A DNA stretch of 11,912 nt, from contig JAAEEW010000086.1 of assembly GCA_013415595.1 (NCBI GenBank), forward strand, positions 1 through 11,912, read 5' to 3'. The position numbers were made by a program, and so were the translations under genes. The notes below the pieces were generated by a model. That model worked only from the letters and a program-made list of their open reading frames with translations, searched no databases and was not told where the DNA came from. Shown here piece after piece: positions 1 through 6,809 of the stretch (positions are counted from its first letter, which is position 1; each line of letters opens with the position of its first letter). Origin of the DNA: Methanosarcinales archaeon. Lineage in GTDB: Archaea > Halobacteriota > Methanosarcinia > Methanotrichales > Methanotrichaceae.

Positions 1-135
1 AGTCTCCATGTACTCTTTGATGATCTGCTGAACCCTCCGTTGTGAGACATTTACATCCAGCGCAATATCTTTTGTGGCCACCCCCTGGCGGTTTTGACGA
101 AGGATAAGGTGAACCTTCGTCTTGTTCAATTTCAT
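1..135 (-). CDS. transposase N-terminus, HTH domain (partial)
   Basis: The first 45 codons of a gene that runs off the left edge. The protein starts MKLNKTKVHLILRQ and holds a helix-turn-helix at about residues 18-40 (TKDIALDVNVSQRRVQQI). This N-terminus resembles those of archaeal integrase-core (IS481-like) transposases, which bind element ends through this domain; the DDE catalytic core would lie outside the window. The ATG at 135 fits the usual MKLNKTK start, although the frame stays open upstream to beyond 200. A stand-alone HTH regulator cannot be excluded from 45 residues. No defect is visible in the part present. Confidence 0.6.
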   Translation of the reverse strand, partial: MKLNKTKVHLILRQNRQGVATKDIALDVNVSQRRVQQIIKEYMET

Positions 136-192
136 ATCCTGGACTATGTTCCCAGGATTAGAAGAGAGGCGAAATAATTTCGGGACTCTACA
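1..192 (-). mobile_element. probable insertion sequence, one end inside window
   Basis: On the minus strand the transposase-like start at 135 is preceded by a segment that begins at 192 with TGTAGAGTCCCG. It contains a perfect 6-bp inverted repeat, CGAAAT and ATTTCG around one base, at 170-182. A TGT-starting terminus about 57 bp before a short HTH-initiated transposase suits an IS481-like archaeal element. The opposite end lies outside the window, so neither a terminal inverted repeat nor a target duplication can be checked. The boundary at 192 is therefore an inference. Confidence 0.4.
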
Positions 193-230
193 CTTTTCGG
201 AAGGCAAAATCGATCCTCCTGAAGGATATC

Positions 231-286
231 TTTTTACATGATTAACTCGAAGATAGGAAGGATTAAGGGTGTTTTAAAGAGGCGAT
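231..286 (+). promoter_or_regulatory. candidate promoter and leader of the secreted-protein gene
   Basis: A T-rich TATA-like stretch (CTTTTTACA, about 230-238) lies about 25-30 bp before a likely transcription start near 262. A short leader with the weak Shine-Dalgarno-like AGAGGCGAT (278-286) then precedes the ATG at 290. Spacing fits an archaeal promoter but the TATA match is poor. Confidence 0.3.
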
Positions 287-289
287 TAG

Positions 290-1093
290 ATGAATAAAAT
301 AATCCCCCTGTTAATATCTTTCCTGATGATATCCACCCTGTCCGCCCTGGGGCAGAGCCCATTCAATCCCTACGAGGGTGATTATGACTCTACAGATCCA
401 TTCGGCCAGGATCCGTATGGTCAGAGCTCTTATTCCGGGAACTACATGGGCACGACAGAGACCACCGGACCGGTGACCTTCTCCACCAATGTGCCGTCGG
501 ACGTTCCTCCCCCCACCGCTCCCCAGAGCGCGGCAAGTCTGGGGCTGGAAATTCCGGCAGCGTCCTCCAGTGATCAGGGACAGGCTCCTCCCCAGGGAGA
601 GGCCAGCCAGTTGCTGATGGATGTGGACGAGTCCACATCTCGTTCCCTATCTGTCGACATGCAGATGAACGTTGGCGCCACCCAGGCCGGCGGCGTCTAC
701 AAGATGATCATGCCCCCGGGAACCATGGGGCCCAACAGGTTCTATGCCTATCGGGTTCCCACGACCGTGGCCGGCTGCAACCTCTACGGCTACGTTCCTC
801 TCTGGTTGCAGGTGGGAACCACCGGCCAGGTGTGGGGCTATGAGTGGTACCCCAGCGGCTACCTGAACACTCGGTACCTGGGCTATGCCAATCCGGGATG
901 GCACAAGAGATGGTTCCAGGGAGACACTCCTGGCTGGCACATCCTGCAGTACTACTGCAACGGCTGGAGCAACTACCTCTACATCTACGTCCACGGCTGG
1001 GGTCCCATGCCTGGACCGGGTCCGTCCCCCAGCCCCTCTCCAGGTCCCTGGCCCGGCCCCTGGCCCCCCTATTCCCCGGGTCCCTGGGGCTAA
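290..1093 (+). CDS. secreted Trp/Tyr-rich protein with Pro-Gly tail, unknown function
   Basis: A 267-residue protein I cannot assign to a named function. Residues 1-21 form a signal peptide (MNK, hydrophobic core, then ALGQ). There is no lipobox cysteine, so export and release or loose surface association is likely. Residues 22-60 are a Gly/Tyr/Ser/Gln linker and 65-125 a Pro/Ser/Ala-rich linker. Residues about 127-237 form a compact domain rich in Trp, Tyr and Gly with exactly two cysteines, C163 and C223, which could form a disulfide outside the cell. Residues 238-267 are a repetitive Pro/Gly/Ser/Trp tail (PGPGPSPSPS, PWPGPWPP). No transmembrane anchor follows the tail. I recall similar aromatic domains in predicted secreted Methanothrix proteins, without known activity. 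It faces the macro gene convergently. Confidence 0.8.
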   Translation: MNKIIPLLISFLMISTLSALGQSPFNPYEGDYDSTDPFGQDPYGQSSYSGNYMGTTETTGPVTFSTNVPSDVPPPTAPQSAASLGLEIPAASSSDQGQAPPQGEASQLLMDVDESTSRSLSVDMQMNVGATQAGGVYKMIMPPGTMGPNRFYAYRVPTTVAGCNLYGYVPLWLQVGTTGQVWGYEWYPSGYLNTRYLGYANPGWHKRWFQGDTPGWHILQYYCNGWSNYLYIYVHGWGPMPGPGPSPSPSPGPWPGPWPPYSPGPWG

Positions 1094-1168
1094 GAGCCGG
1101 GCCTCAGGCAAGTGAATTTGGAAGAGCTGTAATTCGGCTGCAAAATGCTGTAGCCGGAAAAACCGCCA

Positions 1169-1201
1169 GCCCCTGTCCGGCCCCCGGGCCGCGGCAGGGG
1201 C
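1169..1201. terminator. GC-rich hairpin in convergent gap
   Basis: GCCCCTG (1169-1175) pairs with CAGGGGC (1195-1201) around a very GC-rich loop. It sits in the 243-bp gap 1094-1336 between convergent genes. A short T-rich run (GTTTTGTTCT, 1298-1307) follows on the plus strand. It may end the 290-1093 transcript. I see no gene in this gap. Confidence 0.35.
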
Positions 1202-1336
1202 ATCGGCCGTTTCGCATAGGGGACAAAAGATAATGGCCCTGGCCAGGTTCCAGGCAAAGGCCCAATTCCCGGTCCGGCAATTCTCACTGATAAAGTCGTT
1301 TTGTTCTGCAAGCTTAAATTATTTCGTCTCCGACCA

Positions 1337-1879
1337 TCATCTCTGCTTGCGGCAGGCTTCCAGCGCGTCCAGGTAGATCTGACATGACTCCGGACTGTAG
1401 CAGACTGCCAGGATGCTCTTTAGCGACTTGCCTTTCTCCAGGGCCAGGATCATCTCTTGCACCGCTATTCCGGCAGCCCTCCGTGCCGGAAAACCGTAGG
1501 CTCCGGTGCTGATAGCCGGGAAGGCCACGCTCTTTATGCCCCTCTCCTCGACCAGGGAGAAGCAGCTCCTGTAGCAGCAGGCCAGCATCTCCTCCTCTCC
1601 GCAATCCCCTCCCCGCCAGACCGGCCCCACGGTATGAATCACCCAGGCGGCGGGGAGATCGTATCCTCTGGTTATCCGGGCTTCTCCAGTGGGACATCCT
1701 CCCACAGATCGGCACTCTTTCAAAAGCTCCGGCCCGGCTGCCCGGTGGATGGCCCCGTCCACCCCGCCGCCTCCCAGCAGGCTGCTGTTGGCGGCGTTGA
1801 CCATGGCCTCCACCCTCATTTTGGTGATATCCCCCAGGACCACGCTCAGGCCTGGCGAAATCTTCCATTCCGGGGTCAT
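1337..1879 (-). CDS. macro domain protein, MacroD/YmdB-type ADP-ribosyl hydrolase
   Basis: A single 180-residue macro domain. Family members bind ADP-ribose and remove acetyl from O-acetyl-ADP-ribose or ADP-ribose from acidic side chains; the protein should be cytoplasmic. Visible motifs are GDIT (16-19), NAANSSLLGGGGVDGAIHRA (28-47) and PAISTGAYGFP (121-131). N31 and D41 keep the 10-residue spacing of the catalytic Asn/Asp pair of YmdB (N25, D35), so it is probably active. The frame is open further upstream, but the ATG at 1879 is preferred: it overlaps the upstream stop as ATGA, sits just after AGGTGA (1881-1886, closer than ideal), and starts the protein right before the domain. It is the last gene of the trpB2 unit. 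The physiological substrate cannot be told from sequence. Confidence 0.9.
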   Translation of the reverse strand: MTPEWKISPGLSVVLGDITKMRVEAMVNAANSSLLGGGGVDGAIHRAAGPELLKECRSVGGCPTGEARITRGYDLPAAWVIHTVGPVWRGGDCGEEEMLACCYRSCFSLVEERGIKSVAFPAISTGAYGFPARRAAGIAVQEMILALEKGKSLKSILAVCYSPESCQIYLDALEACRKQR

Positions 1880-3015
1880 CTCACCTTTCCAGCCGCCTGG
1901 ACCTCTTTTCTCTGAGCCAGCCGGTAGCCGCAAACCACCAGCTTGCTGCCGGAAAGGGCCTGGTCCACCCCCGGATCGCCGGTGTCCACCAGCAGATAGG
2001 GAAGCTCCCTCAGCTTGTGGGGGGTGGCCACCATTATCAGGTTCTCCGGCCCGGCCCGGCGGACCACCTCGGCGCTTATCTGCTGGCTTCCCCTCCCCAG
2101 CACAAATCCCTGGGCCCCGATGGGGCTGACGATGATCCTGGCCTCCGTCTTGCTACCGTCGGCCTGCAGCCAGTCCATCATGGCCAGCAGGTCTTTCTCC
2201 GAGGCATCCCGGAGAAGCAGCTCTCCATTGCGGATCACGTCCACACCCAGCAGGGTCTTCTCCAGGCCCAGCATCCCGGCGATGGCGGAAGTGGTGCTCC
2301 CCGCCCCCAGGATGTAGACCGAGCCGTCCCTCATGAACTCCCGGGCGAAGGCGGCGATCTCCTCCTTGAACTGCTCCTCGTCGCCTGAGCTGTAGACCCT
2401 CTTCCTCTCCTGCACCAGGGCCGGGAAGTAAGGGGTGCGGGCAATGCCGTAAAGGCTGGTCTCCAGCCTGCCCCGGCGGTACAGCTCCTCGTCCACGTCG
2501 GCGATCTCCGTCTCCCGGCAGCGAAGCTCCCCCCGCAGGTAGCGCAGGGCCAGCTCGGCCGCCGCCTCCGGGCTGACGGCAAAGACCCCGGAGTGCATCT
2601 TCACCCCGGCAGGTATTCCCAGGAGGGGGACGTCCGTCCTGCCCTGGGCCGAGGCTGCGGCGGCCACGTCCCGGGCTGTGCCATCTCCTCCGCAAAAGAG
2701 AATCAATTCCGCCCCCTGCTCCAGGAAGGCCGAAACAGCAGCCCCCGTATCCCTGGAGCTGCTGTTCGGGGGAGCCTGATAGGCCACCACATAATGGAGG
2801 CCGCACTCCCGGAGCAGATCCTCGCCCATGGACCCGGAGGCGGTGAGAAACAGGGCGTCTGGGCCCTCCCGGGATAGAATTTTCAAAGCTGCAAGGGCTC
2901 TCCCCGGGGAGACGGGAGAGGCCCCCAGGGCCCTGGCCCGCTCGACCAGTCCGTCTGTGCCCTTGAGGCCCACCGCTCCACCCATCCCGGCTACTGGATT
3001 GACCAGGAATCCCAC
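1876..3015 (-). CDS. ATP-NAD kinase family (COG3199/AcoX-like) protein
   Basis: About 379 residues with the NAD kinase/diacylglycerol kinase fold signature. The N-terminal strand and glycine loop are GFLVNPVAGMGG (2-13), followed by GGDGT (109-113), the GIPAGVKMHSGVFA loop (133-146), GAGST (237-241) and SPIGAQGFVLGRGSQQIS (297-314). COG3199 is predicted to phosphorylate NAD or a related substrate using ATP or polyphosphate; the true substrate of archaeal members is uncertain. The start is ambiguous. GTG at 3015 gives the family-like N-terminus 19 nt after trpB2, but without a good ribosome site. TTG at 3060 would add 15 poorly conserved residues (MPSCPSSSEPSRSPS) and overlap trpB2. It shares ATGA with the macro gene, implying translational coupling. 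It is longer than canonical NadK, as expected for this branch. Confidence 0.85.
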   Translation of the reverse strand: MGFLVNPVAGMGGAVGLKGTDGLVERARALGASPVSPGRALAALKILSREGPDALFLTASGSMGEDLLRECGLHYVVAYQAPPNSSSRDTGAAVSAFLEQGAELILFCGGDGTARDVAAAASAQGRTDVPLLGIPAGVKMHSGVFAVSPEAAAELALRYLRGELRCRETEIADVDEELYRRGRLETSLYGIARTPYFPALVQERKRVYSSGDEEQFKEEIAAFAREFMRDGSVYILGAGSTTSAIAGMLGLEKTLLGVDVIRNGELLLRDASEKDLLAMMDWLQADGSKTEARIIVSPIGAQGFVLGRGSQQISAEVVRRAGPENLIMVATPHKLRELPYLLVDTGDPGVDQALSGSKLVVCGYRLAQRKEVQAAGKVR

Positions 3016-3034
3016 ACTGGGGCTTCTGGAAGGC

Positions 3035-4390
3035 TCACTCGAACTTGGGCAGCTTGGCAAGGGACTGCTTCACCAGCTCGGCGGGGTACTCATAGTCTAC
3101 CAGTTGCTTGTCGAAGTAGGCATCGTAGGAGGACAGGTCGAAGTGGCCATGTCCGCTGAGGCTGATGAGGATGGCCTTCTCCTCTCCCGTCTTCTTGCAG
3201 CGAACGGCCTCGTCGATGGCCGGCTTGATGGCGTGGGAGGACTCTGGAGCAGGCACGATGCCTTCCGCCCGGGCGAAGACGGTGGCCGCCTCGAACACCT
3301 CGTTCTGGTGGAAGGCCATGGCGCTGATCAGGCCGTTGTGGACCAGGTTGCACAGGAGGGGGGCGTCTCCGTGATACCTCAGCCCTCCGGCATGAATCCC
3401 CGGCGGGATGAAGTCGTGGCCCAGGGTGTACATCTTCATCAGGGGGGTGAGCTTGGCCGTGTCCCCGAAGTCGTAGGCGTAGATGCCCTTGGTCAGGGTG
3501 GGACAGGCAGTGGGCTCACAGGCCACCAACTGCAGGTCCTTTCTGTCCTTGAGCTTGTCCGGGATGAAGGGGAAGCACATTCCCGGGAAGTTGCTGCCGC
3601 CGCCCACGCAGCCGAAGATTATGTCCGGGTAATCGTCGACCATCTCGAACTGCTTCCTGACCTCCAAACCTTCAACAGATTGATGGAGAAGGACGTGGTT
3701 GAGGACCGACCCCAGGGCGTAGTTGGTGTTGTCGTGGGTGGCCGCATCCTCCACTGCCTCGGAAATGGCGATTCCCAGGCTGCCCGGGGTGTCCGGGTAG
3801 TCCTGGTTGATCTTCCGGCCGCAGTTGGTGAGATCGCTGGGGGAGGAGAAGCACTCCGCGCCCCAGACCCGCATCATGCTCCGGCGGTAGGGCTTCTGGT
3901 TGAAGCTGGATCGGACCATGTACACCCGGCACTGCAGGCCGTAGATGCAGGTGGCCAGGGCTAGGGCCGACCCCCACTGTCCGGCACCGGTCTCGGTGGC
4001 GATTCGCTCGATGCCCTCCTTCATGTTGAAGTAGGCCTGGGGCACGGCGGTGTTGGGCTTGTGGCTGCCGGCGGGGCTGACGCCCTCGTACTTGTAGTAT
4101 ATCCTGGCCGGGGTCCCCAGGGCTTCCTCCAGCCTCTTGGCCCGGAAGAGGGGGGTGGGCCTCCACAGCTTGTAGACCTCCCTCACCTCATCCGGGATGT
4201 CTATCCACCGATCGGTGCTGATCTCCTGCCTGATCAGCTCCTTGGCAAAGATGGGCTCCAGATCACTGGGATTCAAGGGCTTTCCTGTGCCGGGATTGAG
4301 GGGCGGGTCCAAAGGCGTGGGCAGGTCCGCAGCAACGTTGTACCATCTCTTGGGTATATCCTCTTCGTCCAGCAGTATCTTGATCTTCAT
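3035..4390 (-). CDS. trpB: TrpB2-type tryptophan synthase beta-like protein
   Basis: A 451-residue PLP enzyme of the TrpB2 (TrpB-related) branch, longer than TrpB1 because of an N-terminal extension (residues 1-75). It would condense indole and serine to tryptophan. Lys111 in GSHKPNTA is the predicted Schiff-base lysine, E133 in ETGAGQWG the catalytic glutamate, GGGSN (263-267) the phosphate-binding loop, and SGHGHFD (412-418) replaces the C-terminal SGRGDKD-like loop of TrpB1. No trpA or other trp gene is adjacent. TrpB2 proteins are thought to work without a tight TrpA partner, for example in indole salvage; that role is inferred. The ATG at 4390 is chosen because GGTGGAGG lies 8 nt upstream and overlaps the alternative GTG at 4405. 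First gene of the unit with the NAD-kinase-like and macro genes. Confidence 0.92.
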   Translation of the reverse strand: MKIKILLDEEDIPKRWYNVAADLPTPLDPPLNPGTGKPLNPSDLEPIFAKELIRQEISTDRWIDIPDEVREVYKLWRPTPLFRAKRLEEALGTPARIYYKYEGVSPAGSHKPNTAVPQAYFNMKEGIERIATETGAGQWGSALALATCIYGLQCRVYMVRSSFNQKPYRRSMMRVWGAECFSSPSDLTNCGRKINQDYPDTPGSLGIAISEAVEDAATHDNTNYALGSVLNHVLLHQSVEGLEVRKQFEMVDDYPDIIFGCVGGGSNFPGMCFPFIPDKLKDRKDLQLVACEPTACPTLTKGIYAYDFGDTAKLTPLMKMYTLGHDFIPPGIHAGGLRYHGDAPLLCNLVHNGLISAMAFHQNEVFEAATVFARAEGIVPAPESSHAIKPAIDEAVRCKKTGEEKAILISLSGHGHFDLSSYDAYFDKQLVDYEYPAELVKQSLAKLPKFE

Positions 4391-4398
4391 AATTATGT

Positions 4399-4406
4399 CC
4401 TCCACC
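4399..4406 (-). promoter_or_regulatory. ribosome binding site of trpB2
   Basis: GGTGGAGG on the minus strand, 8 nt before the ATG at 4390. It is the best ribosome site in the unit. It covers the in-frame GTG at 4405-4403 and so decides the start. Confidence 0.65.
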
Positions 4407-4450
4407 AGTCTTCGATGTCAATAAATGAGCATCACCGGATTGATTTTATC

Positions 4451-4461
4451 GTTATTTAAAT
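4451..4461. promoter_or_regulatory. divergent TATA element between trpB2 and leuC
   Basis: GTTATTTAAAT is AT-rich and near-symmetric (TTTAAA core), placed between the divergent starts at 4390 and 4508. Read on the plus strand it predicts transcription start near 4482, upstream of GGAG (4493-4496) and the ATG at 4508. Read on the minus strand it predicts a start near 4430. A second TTTATTTA (4500-4507) lies 25-28 bp before the alternative leuC ATG at 4532, which would be leaderless. Confidence 0.45.
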
Positions 4462-4507
4462 CCTTTGCGTACGACCGGAGGGCCGCTTAATCGGAGAAGA
4501 TTTATTT

Positions 4508-5788
4508 ATGTTGGCTGTGATGGGGCAGACCATGACTGGTCAAACCCTCTCCGAGAAGATTTTCTCCAGGGCCTCCGGAAAAGAAGCGCACACTGGCGAT
4601 TTCGTGATGGCCAGAATCGATCGGGCCATGATCCACGACATCACCGGACCTCTGGCGGTTAAGGGATTCTACGAGATCGCTGGCCAGGGAGCCAGGGTGT
4701 GGGATCCATCCAGGATCGTCATCCTTTTCGATCACCAGGTTCCCGCCGACAGCCTGAACGCAGCCCAGAACCACCAGATGCTCAGGGCCTTTGCCAGGGA
4801 GCAGGGCATTCTCAACTACGACGTATTCTGCGGCGTCTGCCACCAGGTGATGCCGGAGAAGGGGCACGTTCTTCCCGGCCAGCTCATCATCGGCACCGAC
4901 TCCCACACCTGCACCTACGGAGCGCTGGGGGCCTTTGCCACCGGAGTGGGCTCCACAGATATGGCCTCGGCCTTTGCCACCGGCAAGCTGTGGTTCATGG
5001 TTCCCCAGACCCTGCGCCTGCAGGTGGAGGGCCGCCTCCCGGCAATGGTCACCTCCAAGGACGTGGTGCTGCGCATAATCGGGGATATCGGGGCGGACGG
5101 GGCCACCTACAAGGCCTGCGAGTTCGCCGGCCCGGCCGTCTCCCGCATGAACGTGGCGGAGCGGATGACCATGACCAACATGGCCATCGAGATGGGCGGC
5201 AAAGCCGGCCTGGTGGAGCCAGACCGGGCCACCCTCTCCTATCTGAAGCGCTGGCTGGCCGACGTCGCGTCCATCCTTTGCGGCGACCAGGACGCCGTGG
5301 TCGAGGAGAGGCGGTGGAATGTGGACCATCTGGAGCCCCAGATCGCCATGCCCCACCAGGTGGATAACGTAAAGCCCATCAGCCAGGTGCCGCAGACCAA
5401 AGTGGACCAGGTATTCCTGGGATCCTGCACCAACGGCCGGTTCGAGGACCTCAAGCTGGCGGCAGAGGTCATGGGCAGCGAGCCCCTGGCCAGGGGGGTG
5501 CGCATGATCGTCATCCCGGCCAGCCGGGAGGAGTACCTCAAGGCCCTCCGGGCCGGACTGGTGGAGCAGTTCACCGAGGCCGGAGCCATGGTGGAGTCGG
5601 CCTGCTGCGGCCCGTGCATGGGCGGAAGCTTCGGGCTCCTGGGACCGGGCGAGGTCTCCCTGTCCACATCCAACCGCAACTTCGTGGGCCGGCAGGGAAG
5701 CCCGAAGGCCTTCGTCTACCTGTGCTCCCCGGCGGTGGCCGGAGCCAGCGCCATCACCGGCCAGATAACCGACCCCCGGGACCTGTGA
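4508..5788 (+). CDS. leuC: aconitase-family dehydratase large subunit (isopropylmalate/homoaconitate type)
   Basis: A 426-residue large subunit of the LeuC/HacA family. It isomerises 2-isopropylmalate (leucine), citramalate-derived acids (isoleucine) or homocitrate-type acids (coenzyme B precursor 2-oxosuberate in methanogens), and acts with a separate small swivelling subunit. The 4Fe-4S ligands are C307 (GSCTNG), C367 and C370 (CCGPCMGG). Also visible are GTDSHTCTYGALGAF (129-143), FDHQVPAD (74-81) and STSNRNFVGRQGSP (386-399). Methanogens usually carry two such large subunits, and sequence alone does not say whether this is the leucine or the coenzyme B enzyme. No small subunit is in the window. 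ATG 4532 (MTGQTLSEK) matches relatives better and gives 418 residues; ATG 4508 has GGAG 11 nt upstream. truA follows after 61 bp. Confidence 0.92.
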   Translation: MLAVMGQTMTGQTLSEKIFSRASGKEAHTGDFVMARIDRAMIHDITGPLAVKGFYEIAGQGARVWDPSRIVILFDHQVPADSLNAAQNHQMLRAFAREQGILNYDVFCGVCHQVMPEKGHVLPGQLIIGTDSHTCTYGALGAFATGVGSTDMASAFATGKLWFMVPQTLRLQVEGRLPAMVTSKDVVLRIIGDIGADGATYKACEFAGPAVSRMNVAERMTMTNMAIEMGGKAGLVEPDRATLSYLKRWLADVASILCGDQDAVVEERRWNVDHLEPQIAMPHQVDNVKPISQVPQTKVDQVFLGSCTNGRFEDLKLAAEVMGSEPLARGVRMIVIPASREEYLKALRAGLVEQFTEAGAMVESACCGPCMGGSFGLLGPGEVSLSTSNRNFVGRQGSPKAFVYLCSPAVAGASAITGQITDPRDL

Positions 5789-5849
5789 GTCCCCCACTCA
5801 ATTTTAGGGATTAGTGACAGATTCCGGGGGCATCTGAGGTGTCGACGGC

Positions 5850-6674
5850 ATGAAGGTGGCCATCAAGCTGGCCTATCTGGGCGGGGCTTACTACGGCTTG
5901 CAGCGTCAGCCGGACCTGCCCACGGTGGAGTCCGTGGTCAGGAAGGCCCTGGCCGGAATCGGGGTGATCAACGGCGACTTCTGCTACGCCGGGCGCACCG
6001 ACCGGGGGGTGAACGCTCTTTGCCAGGTGATCGACTTCTGGATCGACGAGGACCTGGAGCGTCTGGCCGTCCCCCGGGTTCTGAACAGCAGGCTTCCCCG
6101 GGACATCTGGGCCTGGGCCTACGCCGTGGCCCCCATCGGCTTTTCTGCCCGCTGGAACGCCACCTGGCGGGAGTACCGCTACCTCCTCTACCATCCCGGC
6201 CTGGACCTGGAGGCCATGCGCCGGGCCGGGGAAGAGCTGCTGGGAGTGCACGACTTCCGCAACTTCTCCTCTGCCAAGGAGGATACGGTCCGGGAGGTGC
6301 AAAAGCTGGAGGTGCAGGAGAGAGGCGGGCTCTATGTCCTGGACATTCGAGCCAACGGCTTCCTGTGGAACATGGTGCGAAAGATCGCCGGAGCCCTGGA
6401 GGCCATAGGCTGCCAGGACCGGGATCCAGGCTGGATCTCAGAGCTGCTCGACCCCCGGATCAACCGCGGAGCTCCGGTGGCTCCCCCGGAAGGCCTGATT
6501 CTGATGGACGTGGGATACGATGGGCTGGACTGGAAGGTGGACCTCTACGCCCGGCGGCGTGCGGCCAGGATGCTCTCCCTCCAGGCCAGACGGTGGATGG
6601 CTCTGGCCGGCGTCTCTCTGGAGCTGCAGAGGGCCATGTCCGACGAGAACGTGGACGGAGAACTCTACTGTTAA
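5850..6674 (+). CDS. truA: tRNA pseudouridine synthase A
   Basis: A 274-residue TruA-family enzyme that converts uridines at positions 38-40 of the tRNA anticodon arm to pseudouridine in the cytoplasm. The catalytic aspartate is D51 in AGRTDRGVNALCQ. Other family blocks are LAYLGGAYYGLQRQP (8-22), GFSARWNATWREYRY (97-111), GVHDFRNFS (132-140) and NGFLWNMVRKIAGAL (169-183). Length and motif order are normal for the family, so it looks intact. GAGGTG (5836-5841) lies 8 nt before the ATG and supports this start. It follows leuC on the same strand with a 61-bp gap, so it may share its transcript. It converges with tfb downstream. Gar1, another pseudouridylation protein, is only about 1.1 kb away on the other strand. 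Confidence 0.93.
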   Translation: MKVAIKLAYLGGAYYGLQRQPDLPTVESVVRKALAGIGVINGDFCYAGRTDRGVNALCQVIDFWIDEDLERLAVPRVLNSRLPRDIWAWAYAVAPIGFSARWNATWREYRYLLYHPGLDLEAMRRAGEELLGVHDFRNFSSAKEDTVREVQKLEVQERGGLYVLDIRANGFLWNMVRKIAGALEAIGCQDRDPGWISELLDPRINRGAPVAPPEGLILMDVGYDGLDWKVDLYARRRAARMLSLQARRWMALAGVSLELQRAMSDENVDGELYC

Positions 6675-6717
6675 AATAGATCCCGGGAGATGCGAGGTCC
6701 CTAAAAATGTGGGTCCC

Positions 6718-6800
6718 GGAGGGCGTGGCCAGCCCTCCACGGTGCCGGGGGGGAGACACCTGGAAGCGCCGTCTCCGTCCATCCCCACAATCGGCTTTTT
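6718..6800 (+). terminator. hairpins and T-run downstream of truA
   Basis: The 135-bp convergent gap between truA and tfb holds a 7-bp GC stem, GGAGGGC (6718-6724) with GCCCTCC (6732-6738), and a second stem, GGAGAC (6752-6757) with GTCTCC (6771-6776). A T5 run follows at 6796-6800 and another TTTT at 6808-6811. T-runs are the main archaeal termination signal. The hairpins may simply protect the RNA end. Confidence 0.4.
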
Positions 6801-6809
6801 AAGAGTATT

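Noticed and set aside
844..1233. Alternative plus-strand frames over the tail of the secreted protein
   Set aside because: They overlap the Pro-Gly repeat in other frames, lack ribosome sites, and contain no recognisable domain.
1094..1336. Search for a tRNA or small gene in the convergent gap
   Set aside because: No cloverleaf, no T-loop consensus and no short frame with a ribosome site; only a GC hairpin and a weak T-run are visible.
1880..1933. N-terminal extension of the macro protein up to 1933
   Set aside because: The extension is Gly/Pro/Lys-rich, lies inside the COG3199 coding sequence, and the ATG at 1879 gives the standard ATGA overlap.
2828..3964. Long open frame on the plus strand across the trpB2 gene (378 codons)
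   Set aside because: It is antisense to a complete TrpB2 with all catalytic motifs. Its translation is low-complexity Gly/Val/Leu with no motif, as expected for a GC-rich shadow frame.
4829..4843. CGVCH in the LeuC-like protein resembles a CXXCH haem-binding motif
   Set aside because: It is the family's conserved GVCHQ segment with a cysteine two residues before it. The protein has no signal peptide and belongs to a cytoplasmic Fe-S family, so c-type haem attachment is very unlikely.
4502..5797. 431-codon minus-strand frame covering leuC
   Set aside because: Antisense shadow of the LeuC-family gene. The opposite strand encodes the full Fe-S dehydratase, and the shadow is His/Gly-rich without recognisable domains.
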